A stretch of 10,019 nucleotides of DNA from Dysgonamonadaceae bacterium. GTDB taxonomy: Bacteria; Bacteroidota; Bacteroidia; Bacteroidales; Azobacteroidaceae. Each line of letters begins with the position of its first letter. Position 1 is the stretch's first letter. Under the pieces are notes generated by a model, which worked only from the letters and a program-made list of their open reading frames with translations, was not told the origin of the DNA and searched no databases. The translations under genes were made by a program, and so were the position numbers. Below are positions 1-6,648 of the stretch, piece after piece. The DNA is taken from the NCBI GenBank assembly GCA_031256015.1, contig JAIRRK010000119.1, forward strand, positions 1-10,019. The letters are read 5' to 3'.

Positions 1-216
1 ATACCATTCATCATTGATTAAAAAATGGTTTATCAACTGTGTTTTCCCGGGAGTTGAGGAAGTCATCGCCAAGCTTTTCCTCTGAGTGAGCATATTTATT
101 AAAGACGATTTTCCCACATTGGACCGCCCGATAAACGCGTATTCCGGTTTTCCGTCGTGAGGACATTGTGTCGGGTCGGTATTGCTTATAATAAATTCTG
201 CTTTCTTAATAATCAT
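1..216 (-). CDS. engB: Ribosome biogenesis GTP-binding protein EngB (YihA/YsxC), N-terminal part
   Basis: The first 72 codons of a TRAFAC-class GTPase, cut by the left edge of the window. The family acts in the cytoplasm in assembly of the large ribosomal subunit. The reverse strand reads [15 protein letters not shown] and then carries the P-loop (G1) GRSNVGKSS at residues 30-38, followed by the [10 protein letters not shown] switch-I segment at about residues 54-63. This combination is typical of EngB rather than of Era or Der. Family members are about 200 residues, so roughly two thirds of the gene lies outside the window. The start at 216 is the usual one for the family: the beta-1 strand precedes the P-loop by the expected distance. 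The gene diverges from rpsA and has its own -7 box at 248-255. No strong Shine-Dalgarno site is visible, as is normal in Bacteroidota. The identification is secure; the remainder was not seen. Confidence 0.93.
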   Translation of the reverse strand, partial: MIIKKAEFIISNTDPTQCPHDGKPEYAFIGRSNVGKSSLINMLTQRKSLAMTSSTPGKTQLINHFLINDEWY

Positions 217-247
217 TCCGAATATCTTAAATGAGTGAATAAAGATG

Positions 248-255
248 CAAAGTTA
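248..255 (-). promoter_or_regulatory. Bacteroidota -7 promoter box for engB
   Basis: The minus strand reads TAACTTTG, a perfect match to the Bacteroidota sigma-ABfr -7 consensus TAnnTTTG, 31 bases upstream of the engB start codon. A clear -33 TTTG box was not found at the usual 19-21 base spacing; only T-rich sequence is present upstream. Transcription would begin near 240 and give a leader of about 25 bases. Confidence 0.55.
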
Positions 256-343
256 ATACTTTTTGAATAAAACCGCTTACGGAGAAGAAATCAATCGAGG
301 ATTGCCGGCTAAATCAGGGTGGCAGGTACCTTAATTTTTTCAC

Positions 344-356
344 AAGGAATATCCTT
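344..356. repeat. Short inverted repeat in the engB-rpsA intergenic region
   Basis: AAGGA and TCCTT flank a 3-base centre, making a small dyad about 50 bases upstream of the rpsA -33 box. Just downstream, CTTCCGGGTAA (354-364) is partly repeated as CTTCGGTAA (366-374). This could be a protein-binding site between the two divergent promoters, but arms this short can arise by chance. Nothing else was recognised between 260 and 400: no reading frame and no RNA gene. Confidence 0.2.
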
Positions 357-402
357 CCGGGTAAGCTTCGGTAATCCTTTTCATCAAAAAGAAAAAAAGA
401 AA

Positions 403-434
403 GTTGATAATCAGAAATTTAAATTATATCTTTG
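403..434 (+). promoter_or_regulatory. Bacteroidota-type promoter of rpsA
   Basis: A -33 element GTTG (403-406) and a perfect -7 element TATCTTTG (427-434) are separated by 20 bases, which fits the Bacteroidota consensus TTTG-N19-21-TAnnTTTG. Transcription should start near 440. This leaves an AT-rich leader of about 50 bases without a Shine-Dalgarno site. The element also rules out a TTG start at 404, because that codon lies inside the -33 box. Confidence 0.8.
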
Positions 435-490
435 CAGCCGTTTCATACAACATAAAGTCTAATTTATTAATTAAAATTTTATTAACAAAA

Positions 491-2446
491 ATGAGTGAAG
501 AACTTAAAAAAGAGGAGCAGATAGCGGCAGAAGAAGTACAAGCAGTATCCGCAGAAGTTCCCGCAGAAGAAGAAAAAGCAGCAACCGAAGAACCGGTAAC
601 AGAGGAAATTAAAAAAGCTCCGGCAAAAAAAACCGGGAAAAAAGAAACCACGGTCAAAGCCACGCAAGAAGATTTCGATTGGGATGCTTTCGAAAAAGGA
701 GAATCTTACGGTGACGTAGGTAAAGAGAAATTGATTGAAACATACGGTCAAACGCTGAACAAAATCAGCGACCAAGAGGTTGTGATGGGTAAGGTAACTT
801 CAATGAATAAAAGAGAAGTTATCGTTAATATCGGATACAAATCGGATGGAGTTGTTTCAATGACAGAGTTTCGTTATAATCCGGATTTGAAAGTAGGTGA
901 CGAAGTAGAAGTTTTCATTGAAAGCCAAGAAGATAAAAAAGGACAATTACTCCTTTCTCACAAAAAAGCACGCGCATCTCGCTCTTGGGAACGTGTCAAT
1001 ACGGCTCTTGAAACCGATGAAATTATTAAAGGTTATGTTAAATGCCGTACGAAAGGCGGTATGATAGTCGATGTATTCGGTATTGAAGCTTTCTTGCCGG
1101 GCTCTCAAATCGACGTGAAACCGATTCGAGATTACGACGTTTTCGTGGATAAAACCATGGAATTTAAAGTGGTGAAAATCAACCAGGAATTCAAAAATGT
1201 CGTTGTTTCTCACAAGGCCTTAATAGAGGCTGAACTGGAGCAACAAAAGAAAGAAATTATTTCCGGATTGGAAAAAGGACAAATCTTGGAAGGTGTAGTT
1301 AAAAATATCACTTCTTACGGTGTGTTCATCGATTTGGGAGGTGTTGACGGATTAATCCATATCACCGACTTAAGTTGGGGACGTGTAACTCATCCGGAGG
1401 AAGTAGTTACATTGGACGAGAAAATCAGCGTGGTTATTCTTGATTTCGATAACGATAAAAAAAGAATTGCACTCGGATTGAAACAATTGACTCCTCATCC
1501 ATGGAATGCTTTGGATGAAAATATGAAAGTCGGAGATACAGTGAAAGGAAAAGTAGTGGTGATGGCTGATTACGGTGCATTTATCGAAATCGCTCCCGGA
1601 GTTGAAGGTTTGATTCACGTTTCGGAAATGAGCTGGACTCAACATCTGAGAAGTGCTCAAGACTTTATGAAAGTCGGAGAGGAAGTGGAAGCTGTTATCT
1701 TGACTTTGGATCGCGACGAAAGAAAAATGTCTTTGGGTATCAAACAATTGAAAGATGATCCATGGGGAAATGTCGAAGAAAAATATGCTGTCGGAACGAA
1801 ACACACTGCAAAAGTTCGTAACTTCACAAACTTCGGTGTTTTTGTGGAAATAGAAGAAGGTGTTGAAGGTTTGATTCATATTTCGGACCTTTCTTGGACT
1901 AAAAAAATCAAACATCCGATTGAATTTACTCAAATCGGAGCGGATATTGAAGTGCAAGTTTTGGAAATCGACAAAGAAAATCGTCGTTTAAGCTTAGGCC
2001 ACAAACAATTGGAAGAAAATCCTTGGGATGTATTCGAAACAGTTTTCACAATCGGTTCCATTCACGAAGGTACTATCATCGAATTGTTGGAAAAAGGTGC
2101 CGTTATTTCCTTGCCTTATGGTGTTGAAGGTTTTGCAACTCCGAAACATTTGGTAAAAGAAGATGGCTCACAAGCTCAAATAGATGAAAAATTGAATTTC
2201 AAAGTAATTGAGTTCAATAAAGATTCCAAAAGAATCATTCTTTCTCACAGCCGCATCTTCGAAGACGAACAACGTGCAGAGAAAAAAGAAGCGAATGCAG
2301 AAAAGAAAACCACTAAAAAGGCGAAGAAAGAAGAACAAATTTCTCAACAGCCTGCAATGGAAAAAACAACTTTAGGTGATATTTCCGAGTTGGTGAACTT
2401 GAAAGCTAAAATGCAAGAAGATAAAGATAAAGCTAAAGCAGAGTAA
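491..2446 (+). CDS. rpsA: 30S ribosomal protein S1
   Basis: A 651-residue S1 protein, the RNA-binding component of the small subunit that helps mRNA engage the ribosome. Residues 1 to about 60 form a low-complexity Glu/Lys/Ala-rich extension. Six S1 (OB-fold) repeats follow at roughly 95-158, 175-243, 262-332, 347-419, 433-505 and 520-588. Repeats 3 to 5 are the most canonical, each with the pattern YGVFI/FGVFV...GVEGLIH(I/V)S...SW. The tail from about 592 is again Lys/Glu-rich. The protein is longer than the roughly 557-residue E. coli S1 because of the N- and C-terminal extensions, which is common in Bacteroidota. ATG 491 was chosen because an in-frame TTG at 404 lies within the promoter and the extra 29 residues look like translated leader. 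The gene appears monocistronic, with its own promoter (403-434) and terminator (2462-2509). Confidence 0.96.
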   Translation: MSEELKKEEQIAAEEVQAVSAEVPAEEEKAATEEPVTEEIKKAPAKKTGKKETTVKATQEDFDWDAFEKGESYGDVGKEKLIETYGQTLNKISDQEVVMGKVTSMNKREVIVNIGYKSDGVVSMTEFRYNPDLKVGDEVEVFIESQEDKKGQLLLSHKKARASRSWERVNTALETDEIIKGYVKCRTKGGMIVDVFGIEAFLPGSQIDVKPIRDYDVFVDKTMEFKVVKINQEFKNVVVSHKALIEAELEQQKKEIISGLEKGQILEGVVKNITSYGVFIDLGGVDGLIHITDLSWGRVTHPEEVVTLDEKISVVILDFDNDKKRIALGLKQLTPHPWNALDENMKVGDTVKGKVVVMADYGAFIEIAPGVEGLIHVSEMSWTQHLRSAQDFMKVGEEVEAVILTLDRDERKMSLGIKQLKDDPWGNVEEKYAVGTKHTAKVRNFTNFGVFVEIEEGVEGLIHISDLSWTKKIKHPIEFTQIGADIEVQVLEIDKENRRLSLGHKQLEENPWDVFETVFTIGSIHEGTIIELLEKGAVISLPYGVEGFATPKHLVKEDGSQAQIDEKLNFKVIEFNKDSKRIILSHSRIFEDEQRAEKKEANAEKKTTKKAKKEEQISQQPAMEKTTLGDISELVNLKAKMQEDKDKAKAE

Positions 2447-2461
2447 ACTTACTCTTAAATT

Positions 2462-2509
2462 AACAACAAAAAAGAGTTGTCCGAAAACTTGGATAACTCT
2501 TTTGTTGTT
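2462..2509 (+). terminator. Rho-independent terminator after rpsA
   Basis: A long hairpin starts 15 bases after the rpsA stop codon. The left arm is 2462-2482, the loop 2483-2490 and the right arm 2491-2509. The arms pair over about 19 positions, with one G-T wobble and two unpaired A residues in the left arm. The T-rich right arm (CTCTTTTGTTGTT) provides the U-rich 3' end. It should isolate rpsA from the downstream ubiA-like gene. Confidence 0.8.
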
Positions 2510-2562
2510 AAATAAATGATATGTAAATTATTTAATAAAAAGATAGACTTGAAGTCGCAGTT

Positions 2563-3438
2563 ATGTTTGAAATAATAAAACTTTTACGAATACATCAGTG
2601 GGTAAAAAATTTTTTCATCTTCCTGCCATTATTCTTTGACAAACAATTAGGAGATTGGACTCGCCTTAGTGCTTGTTTATTTGCTTTTCTCGGATTTTCT
2701 TTATTAACCGGCGCCATATATTGTTTGAATGATATTATTGATGTAAATGATGATCGAAAACATCCGAAGAAAAGGAACCGACCGATTGCTTGTGGAAAAA
2801 TATCAGTTAAAACAGCATGGGTAATTATAGGATTGCTGCTAATAGCAGGCTTTTGTATTTTGTTTTTCGGCAAATTACCTTCATCTCTCATTTTAGTTGT
2901 TCTTTTTTATTTGATTCTTAATATAGCTTACTGTTTTAAACTTAAGAAGATAGCTATCATTGACGTTTTTATTATAGGGATAGGATTTATTATTCGAATT
3001 CTTATCGGAGGGATAGCCGGGGATGTTATTCTTTCGCAATGGATCGTAATTATGACATTTCTGTTGGCAATATTCTTAGGATTCGCCAAAAGATTGGACG
3101 ATGTTCGAATTTATACGGATACGGGTATTGTAGGAAGACGGAATATTATCAGATACAATGAAACTTTCCTGAATGCTTTATTGATAATCACTACAACCAT
3201 AACAATTGTTGCTTACATCATGTATACCGTTTCGGAAGAAGTTGTTTCTCGTTTCGGGAGTGATTATGTATATATAACATCAATATTTGTTATTCTTGGA
3301 ATTTTCAGATATTTACAACTTACAATAGTGGATAATAAAAGCGGAAGTCCGACTAAAATATTAATCAAAGATCGATTTATCCAAGTTTGTATTCTTCTGT
3401 GGATATGTTCATTTGCTGTAATTATTTATGTTATATGA
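2563..3438 (+). CDS. UbiA-superfamily prenyltransferase, decaprenyl-phosphate phosphoribosyltransferase-like
   Basis: A 291-residue integral membrane protein with about eight or nine hydrophobic segments. UbiA enzymes move a polyprenyl chain or use a polyprenyl phosphate as acceptor. The first Asp-rich motif is NDIIDVNDDRKHP (residues 56-68), followed by RNRPIA (72-77). The second cytoplasmic loop contains KRLDDVRIYTDTG (177-189) and RYNETFLN (197-204). The N-terminal RIHQWVKNFFIFLPLFF and the C-terminal GSPTKILIKDR (261-271) point to the decaprenyl-phosphate phosphoribosyltransferase branch (Rv3806c type), which transfers phosphoribose from PRPP, rather than to menaquinone or heme enzymes. 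The subgroup call is recognition by eye. The start at 2563 places the conserved RxHQWxKN near the N terminus, as usual. A degenerate -7 box (TAGACTTG, 2544-2551, one mismatch) lies just upstream. The gene overlaps the next one by ATGA, so the two are probably translationally coupled. Confidence 0.85.
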   Translation: MFEIIKLLRIHQWVKNFFIFLPLFFDKQLGDWTRLSACLFAFLGFSLLTGAIYCLNDIIDVNDDRKHPKKRNRPIACGKISVKTAWVIIGLLLIAGFCILFFGKLPSSLILVVLFYLILNIAYCFKLKKIAIIDVFIIGIGFIIRILIGGIAGDVILSQWIVIMTFLLAIFLGFAKRLDDVRIYTDTGIVGRRNIIRYNETFLNALLIITTTITIVAYIMYTVSEEVVSRFGSDYVYITSIFVILGIFRYLQLTIVDNKSGSPTKILIKDRFIQVCILLWICSFAVIIYVI

Positions 3439-4013
3439 GAAATATTGCGGTTTTTGATTTTGATGGGACAATAACTCAAAAAGACACATTGTTCGAGTTT
3501 CTGAAATTTACTCATGGTTGGAGGTATTATATAAATCTTTTGATATTATCTCCTGTTCTTATAGCATTCAAATTGAAACTGATAAAAAACTATCGGGCAA
3601 AACAAATATTGTTTTCTCTTTTTTACAAAGAATGGGATATTGATACATTCAATTCATTTTGTGCCGATTTTGCATCAAAAATTAAAATCAGACCCAAAGC
3701 TTTAGATGCCATAAAAAAACATTCGGAAAAAGGAGATATAATTGTTATTGCAAGTGCTTCTATTGAAAATTGGATTTATCCGTGGAGTTCCGAATATAAT
3801 ATCGATCATGTTTTGGCAACCCGGATAGAGGTTATTCATGGAAAGATTACGGGTAAGTTTTTCGGCAAAAATTGTTTCGGGCAGGAGAAAGTAAATCGAA
3901 TATCCGAAGTTTTCCCGACTCGCACGAATTACTATTTAACGGCGTATGGAGATAGTCGAGGAGATAAAGAATTACTTGAATATGCAAATGAAAGTTACCT
4001 GAATAAATTTTAA
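3435..4013 (+). CDS. HAD-superfamily IB phosphatase (PSPase-like)
   Basis: A 192-residue haloacid-dehalogenase-fold hydrolase with all four catalytic motifs. Motif I is DFDGT (D8 nucleophile, D10 acid/base), motif II is IASAS (about 105-109), motif III is K152 in GQEKV, and motif IV is GDSRGD (172-177). The arrangement and length match subfamily IB, which includes phosphoserine-phosphatase-like enzymes. A hydrophobic stretch at 31-50 in the cap region could let it sit against the membrane. ATG 3435 was chosen because it gives the family-typical start MRNIAVFDFDGT and overlaps the preceding stop as ATGA; an upstream ATG at 3387 would lie within the ubiA-like gene. HAD-IB domains are also found fused to UbiA domains in other bacteria, which supports a shared pathway. 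A likely substrate is the polyprenyl-phosphate-phosphoribose made by the neighbour, but that is inference. Confidence 0.88.
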   Translation: MRNIAVFDFDGTITQKDTLFEFLKFTHGWRYYINLLILSPVLIAFKLKLIKNYRAKQILFSLFYKEWDIDTFNSFCADFASKIKIRPKALDAIKKHSEKGDIIVIASASIENWIYPWSSEYNIDHVLATRIEVIHGKITGKFFGKNCFGQEKVNRISEVFPTRTNYYLTAYGDSRGDKELLEYANESYLNKF

Positions 4014-4052
4014 TCCGGTAACCGTAAATATATAATTAAAAAAATTTAGAAA

Positions 4053-4060
4053 TAAATTTG
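4053..4060 (+). promoter_or_regulatory. Possible -7 promoter box upstream of 4083-4790
   Basis: TAAATTTG matches the Bacteroidota -7 consensus TAnnTTTG exactly and lies 23 bases before the ATG at 4083. No convincing -33 TTTG box lies 19-21 bases upstream, and the region is very AT-rich, so a chance match is possible. If real, the gene has its own promoter despite following the HAD gene by only 69 bases. Confidence 0.35.
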
Positions 4061-4066
4061 ATAAAG

Positions 4067-4108
4067 CAAACTCTATAAAAAAATGGTATTAAACAAACTC
4101 TATAAAAA
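4067..4108. repeat. Pair of 15-bp direct repeats around a start codon
   Basis: CAAACTCTATAAAAA occurs at 4067-4081 and again, identically, at 4094-4108. The period is 27 bases, exactly nine codons, and the two copies are in the same frame. The ATG at 4083 falls in the 12-base spacer between them. This looks like a small tandem duplication. Confidence 0.85.
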
Positions 4109-4790
4109 TCTTCCTCTTGGCAGTGATACCGGAATAAAAATAATGGGACCTGTATCTTTATGGTTGGCAACATTCATTGCTTTTGGTCACTATTGGCGTA
4201 TACTGTTGAAAAAAGAAAGAGATAAAGATTCCTTTTTACTATCATTTTTAATACTCATCGTTTTTTTATTCCTTCTTTTTAGTTTTAGAAGGGTTATGTT
4301 TGAGGCATATTATGATGAAGGAATAAGAACTGAAAAAGTGTATTCAATTGATAATAATTTAGCCACTACATTTACAACGAAAGTGAAAAGCGAGATAATG
4401 AATGAACTATTAAATGTACTGGATGATTATGTGGCTCCCGGAGACAGTATGTTATGTTTTGAGTCTTTGGCAATGATTCATTATTTAACCCAAACCATAC
4501 CGTTTACCGGAAATTCGTGGGTATGGGTTTACGATCCCAATAATTTCGAGAAAAATTTATTGAAAGCCGAAAGTTTAACGGATAAAATGCCTGTTGTATT
4601 AAGGCAAAAATGCCAACCGTTGAATGGATATTGGACTACTTTTGCTCCTCGATACAACGATACCACTTCAGAAGATAATTATGAATATAAAAAAAGAAGA
4701 ATTATTGTTATGAATGATTTTCTAAATCGTCATAATTATCAAATTCGGTGGGAAAATGAATTATTTCAAATTTTAGTCAGTGATTTATAA
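4083..4790 (+). CDS. Two-TM protein resembling the C-terminal part of a membrane (GT-C-like) glycosyltransferase
   Basis: A 235-residue protein with two predicted membrane segments (about 20-40 and 51-68), followed by a soluble region of about 165 residues. The C-terminal part contains APGDSMLCFESLAMIHYLT (118-136), FTGNSWVWVY (141-150) and VVLRQK (171-176). From memory this resembles the extracytoplasmic tail of multi-spanning Bacteroidota glycosyltransferases or O-antigen-type membrane proteins of 500 residues or more. No catalytic N-terminal region is present: upstream in frame there are stops at 4062 (TAA) and 4059 (TGA). It may therefore be an N-terminally truncated remnant, or a short stand-alone family. 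ATG 4083 is the first start; Met21 (4143) is an alternative. It follows the UbiA/HAD pair on the same strand, which fits use of a lipid-linked sugar donor, but its function is not established. Confidence 0.6.
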   Translation: MVLNKLYKNLPLGSDTGIKIMGPVSLWLATFIAFGHYWRILLKKERDKDSFLLSFLILIVFLFLLFSFRRVMFEAYYDEGIRTEKVYSIDNNLATTFTTKVKSEIMNELLNVLDDYVAPGDSMLCFESLAMIHYLTQTIPFTGNSWVWVYDPNNFEKNLLKAESLTDKMPVVLRQKCQPLNGYWTTFAPRYNDTTSEDNYEYKKRRIIVMNDFLNRHNYQIRWENELFQILVSDL

Positions 4791-4818
4791 GATATTCTTT
4801 GAAAGATGCCGTTGTAAA

Positions 4819-5937
4819 TTATTTCATTATCTCCCGCAAGAGGCGATATTGTTCTCTCACATCAGTTAATTCGTAGTAATCGGGATGAATAAAATTAAGA
4901 TATTTCAGTATTTTGAATGCGGTAAAATAACCGTAAAAACGTTTGCGGAAACTTTCCGGAGTGGAAGTATGTTGATTGATCTCGACCATTTTATCAAAGA
5001 ATCCCTCTTTTTGAAGAAATCGGTATAAATGTGAAGGGAATGTTGAACAACGGATCATAATCTCCTCTTTCGAAAGTTTATAAAAAGTTTCGGTTATTCG
5101 GAAAAAATCTTTTAACTCGGAAAAAGCGGCTATTTGATAAGACCATTTTTTAATCTCGGTTTCTTCAAGCATTTTACTGATGGAAGGCCCTGTCCCGAAA
5201 GGAACCCTATCCGAAATCCGAGCAGACGGATAAACCCGTGTTGTTTCGATAAATTTTGTTTTTCCCAAAGGAAACACTTTCTGCAAAAAATAAAAATCTT
5301 CTCCGGCCTGCTGTTTCCCCATTCCTCCCGCTTGCAGATAGGTTTCAGCCGTGACAGCAAAGGCGGAACCGATGGTATAATAAGCGTAAGGATATCCGAT
5401 ATACTCCAAAGCTGATCGATAATAACGTAAATATTCCTCGTATAATTCGACTGCCTGACGTATTTTGTCGTTTTTCTCCAAATGTTCAACCGGATGATGA
5501 AATTCTATCGTTGCGGATTTCAACTTGAATTTTTTGAACGAATGATAAATCTCGACAAGATAATTTTTATCAACGGTTGTATCCGCATCCAAACTGACAA
5601 TAATTCCTTTGTTATTTTTTTCGTTCAAAAATGATTCAGCCGCCTTATCCATCCCGATTTTACGAGGAAGTCCGGCCCCCGTTTGATGTCCTGAAAGATT
5701 TTCTTCCAAAAAAGGACTCAAATAAAAATCGGGAGAATCATAAAGCCGAGCATATTCTTGAAGTGCATGAAACGTTTTTCTGTTCAGATTCTTTATTTCC
5801 TCGGAAGAAATAATATATGAATTGACTACAACAATTATTTCGACCGTGAAATGGTCTTTTTCACAATTCCGAAGACTTTCTATCGTTGAAAAAATATTCG
5901 GTTCGTTATAACACGGAATAACAATTCTTATATCCAT
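4819..5937 (-). CDS. Family 2 glycosyltransferase, soluble
   Basis: A 372-residue GT-A-fold enzyme that would transfer a sugar from a nucleotide-sugar donor in the cytoplasm. It opens with RIVIPCYNEPN (residues 4-14), the classical GT2 first strand. It has a metal-binding DAD in VSLDADTTVD (114-123), and AGEDFYFLQK (211-220) carries the acidic residue expected of the catalytic base. GAGLPRKIGMDKA (87-99) resembles the segment that positions the nucleotide in related GT2 proteins. No membrane segments are evident, so it acts alone or with membrane partners. An in-frame ATG at 5976 would add 13 residues, but that stretch is the upstream terminator hairpin, so ATG 5937 was preferred. It is the distal gene of a minus-strand group behind that terminator, so expression may depend on read-through. 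Acceptor and sugar cannot be deduced. Confidence 0.82.
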   Translation of the reverse strand: MDIRIVIPCYNEPNIFSTIESLRNCEKDHFTVEIIVVVNSYIISSEEIKNLNRKTFHALQEYARLYDSPDFYLSPFLEENLSGHQTGAGLPRKIGMDKAAESFLNEKNNKGIIVSLDADTTVDKNYLVEIYHSFKKFKLKSATIEFHHPVEHLEKNDKIRQAVELYEEYLRYYRSALEYIGYPYAYYTIGSAFAVTAETYLQAGGMGKQQAGEDFYFLQKVFPLGKTKFIETTRVYPSARISDRVPFGTGPSISKMLEETEIKKWSYQIAAFSELKDFFRITETFYKLSKEEIMIRCSTFPSHLYRFLQKEGFFDKMVEINQHTSTPESFRKRFYGYFTAFKILKYLNFIHPDYYELTDVREQYRLLREIMK

Positions 5938-5944
5938 TGTTCTG

Positions 5945-5979
5945 AATAAAAAAGGGCATCGGATTAGCTCCGACACCCT
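5945..5979 (-). terminator. Rho-independent terminator after the OmpH-like gene
   Basis: On the minus strand, AGGGTGTCGG (5979-5970) and CCGATGCCCT (5962-5953) pair over ten positions with two G-U wobbles, around a 7-base loop. Six T residues follow immediately. The same arms on the plus strand contain two mismatches, so the hairpin is oriented for minus-strand transcripts. It lies between the OmpH-like gene and the glycosyltransferase start at 5937. Confidence 0.8.
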
Positions 5980-6003
5980 CCGGTCAATGTCTCTTTGAAA
6001 CGA

Positions 6004-6624
6004 TTATTCTTCCATTCTTTTAAAGCGTTTGTTCAGAAAATCAATAACATCATTGGTAATATCATAATGATCGTCGGCATATAAAACAATGTTATTTCCC
6101 GACTTGGTTAATATCATTTGATATTTTTGCGGAGTATTGAATTCTTTTATTCCTACAGCTAACGAATCGGATAATTGTTGTTGAATCATACGTTGCTCCA
6201 GCACCAATTCTTGCTCCATTTGTGCTCCTCTTTTCTCAATTTCCTGTTGCATTCGTTGAAGACGTGTTTGTTCTTGAACAAAACGCTCTTGAGTTAAAAA
6301 AGCATTGTTTTGACGCTTTTCTTCAAATTTTTCGGCTTCCGATTGAAAGTTCTGAATTCTTTTATTAAACTCGGTTTGCTGTTTGCTTAATTTATCTTCG
6401 TAAGTGCCGATCAAACCATTATAAAAATCGAAGTGAATTTGTATCGAATCGGAATCAACATACGCTATGGGTAAATAACCCGCAGGAACCGTAACCTCTC
6501 CATTTGCTGTACTTTCCAAGACAGGCGAATTTGTATCGGTTTGTTTATTGTTGCATTGAACAAATAACAATGTTACAGCAATTGGTGTAAATAATCCTTT
6601 GATAATGAGTTTCGTTCTTTTCAT
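6004..6624 (-). CDS. OmpH/Skp-family protein, probable lipoprotein
   Basis: A 206-residue exported protein. Residues 1-23 form a signal sequence (MKRTK, then hydrophobic) ending at Cys24 in LLFVQCNN, which suggests lipidation. The -1 Gln is an unusual lipobox residue, so lipid attachment is likely rather than certain. After a short Ser/Thr/Asn-rich linker, IAYVDSDSI (53-61) is the typical first strand of the OmpH family. A long Gln/Glu/Lys-rich helical region follows (about 75-155), predicted as the coiled coil that forms the tentacles of Skp. The C-terminal QMILTKSGNNIVLYADDHYDIT (about 168-189) is the conserved closing part of the fold. Skp-type chaperones bind unfolded outer-membrane proteins in the periplasm. 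Classical Skp is soluble, so a lipid-anchored form is notable. It lies 24 bases after the small membrane protein gene and is followed by a terminator. Confidence 0.85.
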   Translation of the reverse strand: MKRTKLIIKGLFTPIAVTLLFVQCNNKQTDTNSPVLESTANGEVTVPAGYLPIAYVDSDSIQIHFDFYNGLIGTYEDKLSKQQTEFNKRIQNFQSEAEKFEEKRQNNAFLTQERFVQEQTRLQRMQQEIEKRGAQMEQELVLEQRMIQQQLSDSLAVGIKEFNTPQKYQMILTKSGNNIVLYADDHYDITNDVIDFLNKRFKRMEE

Positions 6625-6648
6625 ATTGAATTAATAAATGTGGATATT

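Noticed and set aside
1370..1957. A 195-codon minus-strand open frame within rpsA
   Set aside because: It lies entirely opposite S1 repeats, and its Phe/Ser/His-rich composition is the complement of Glu/Lys-rich coding sequence. The plus-strand frame is clearly the real gene.
3387..3434. An upstream ATG extending the HAD phosphatase by 16 residues
   Set aside because: The added residues are out-of-frame translation of the ubiA-like gene. The ATGA overlap at 3435 and the family-typical DFDGT position favour the shorter start.
5130..5489. Open frames on both strands within the glycosyltransferase gene (minus 5130-5489, plus 5134-5415)
   Set aside because: Both are shadows of the GT2 coding frame, with no recognisable domain and no own start context.
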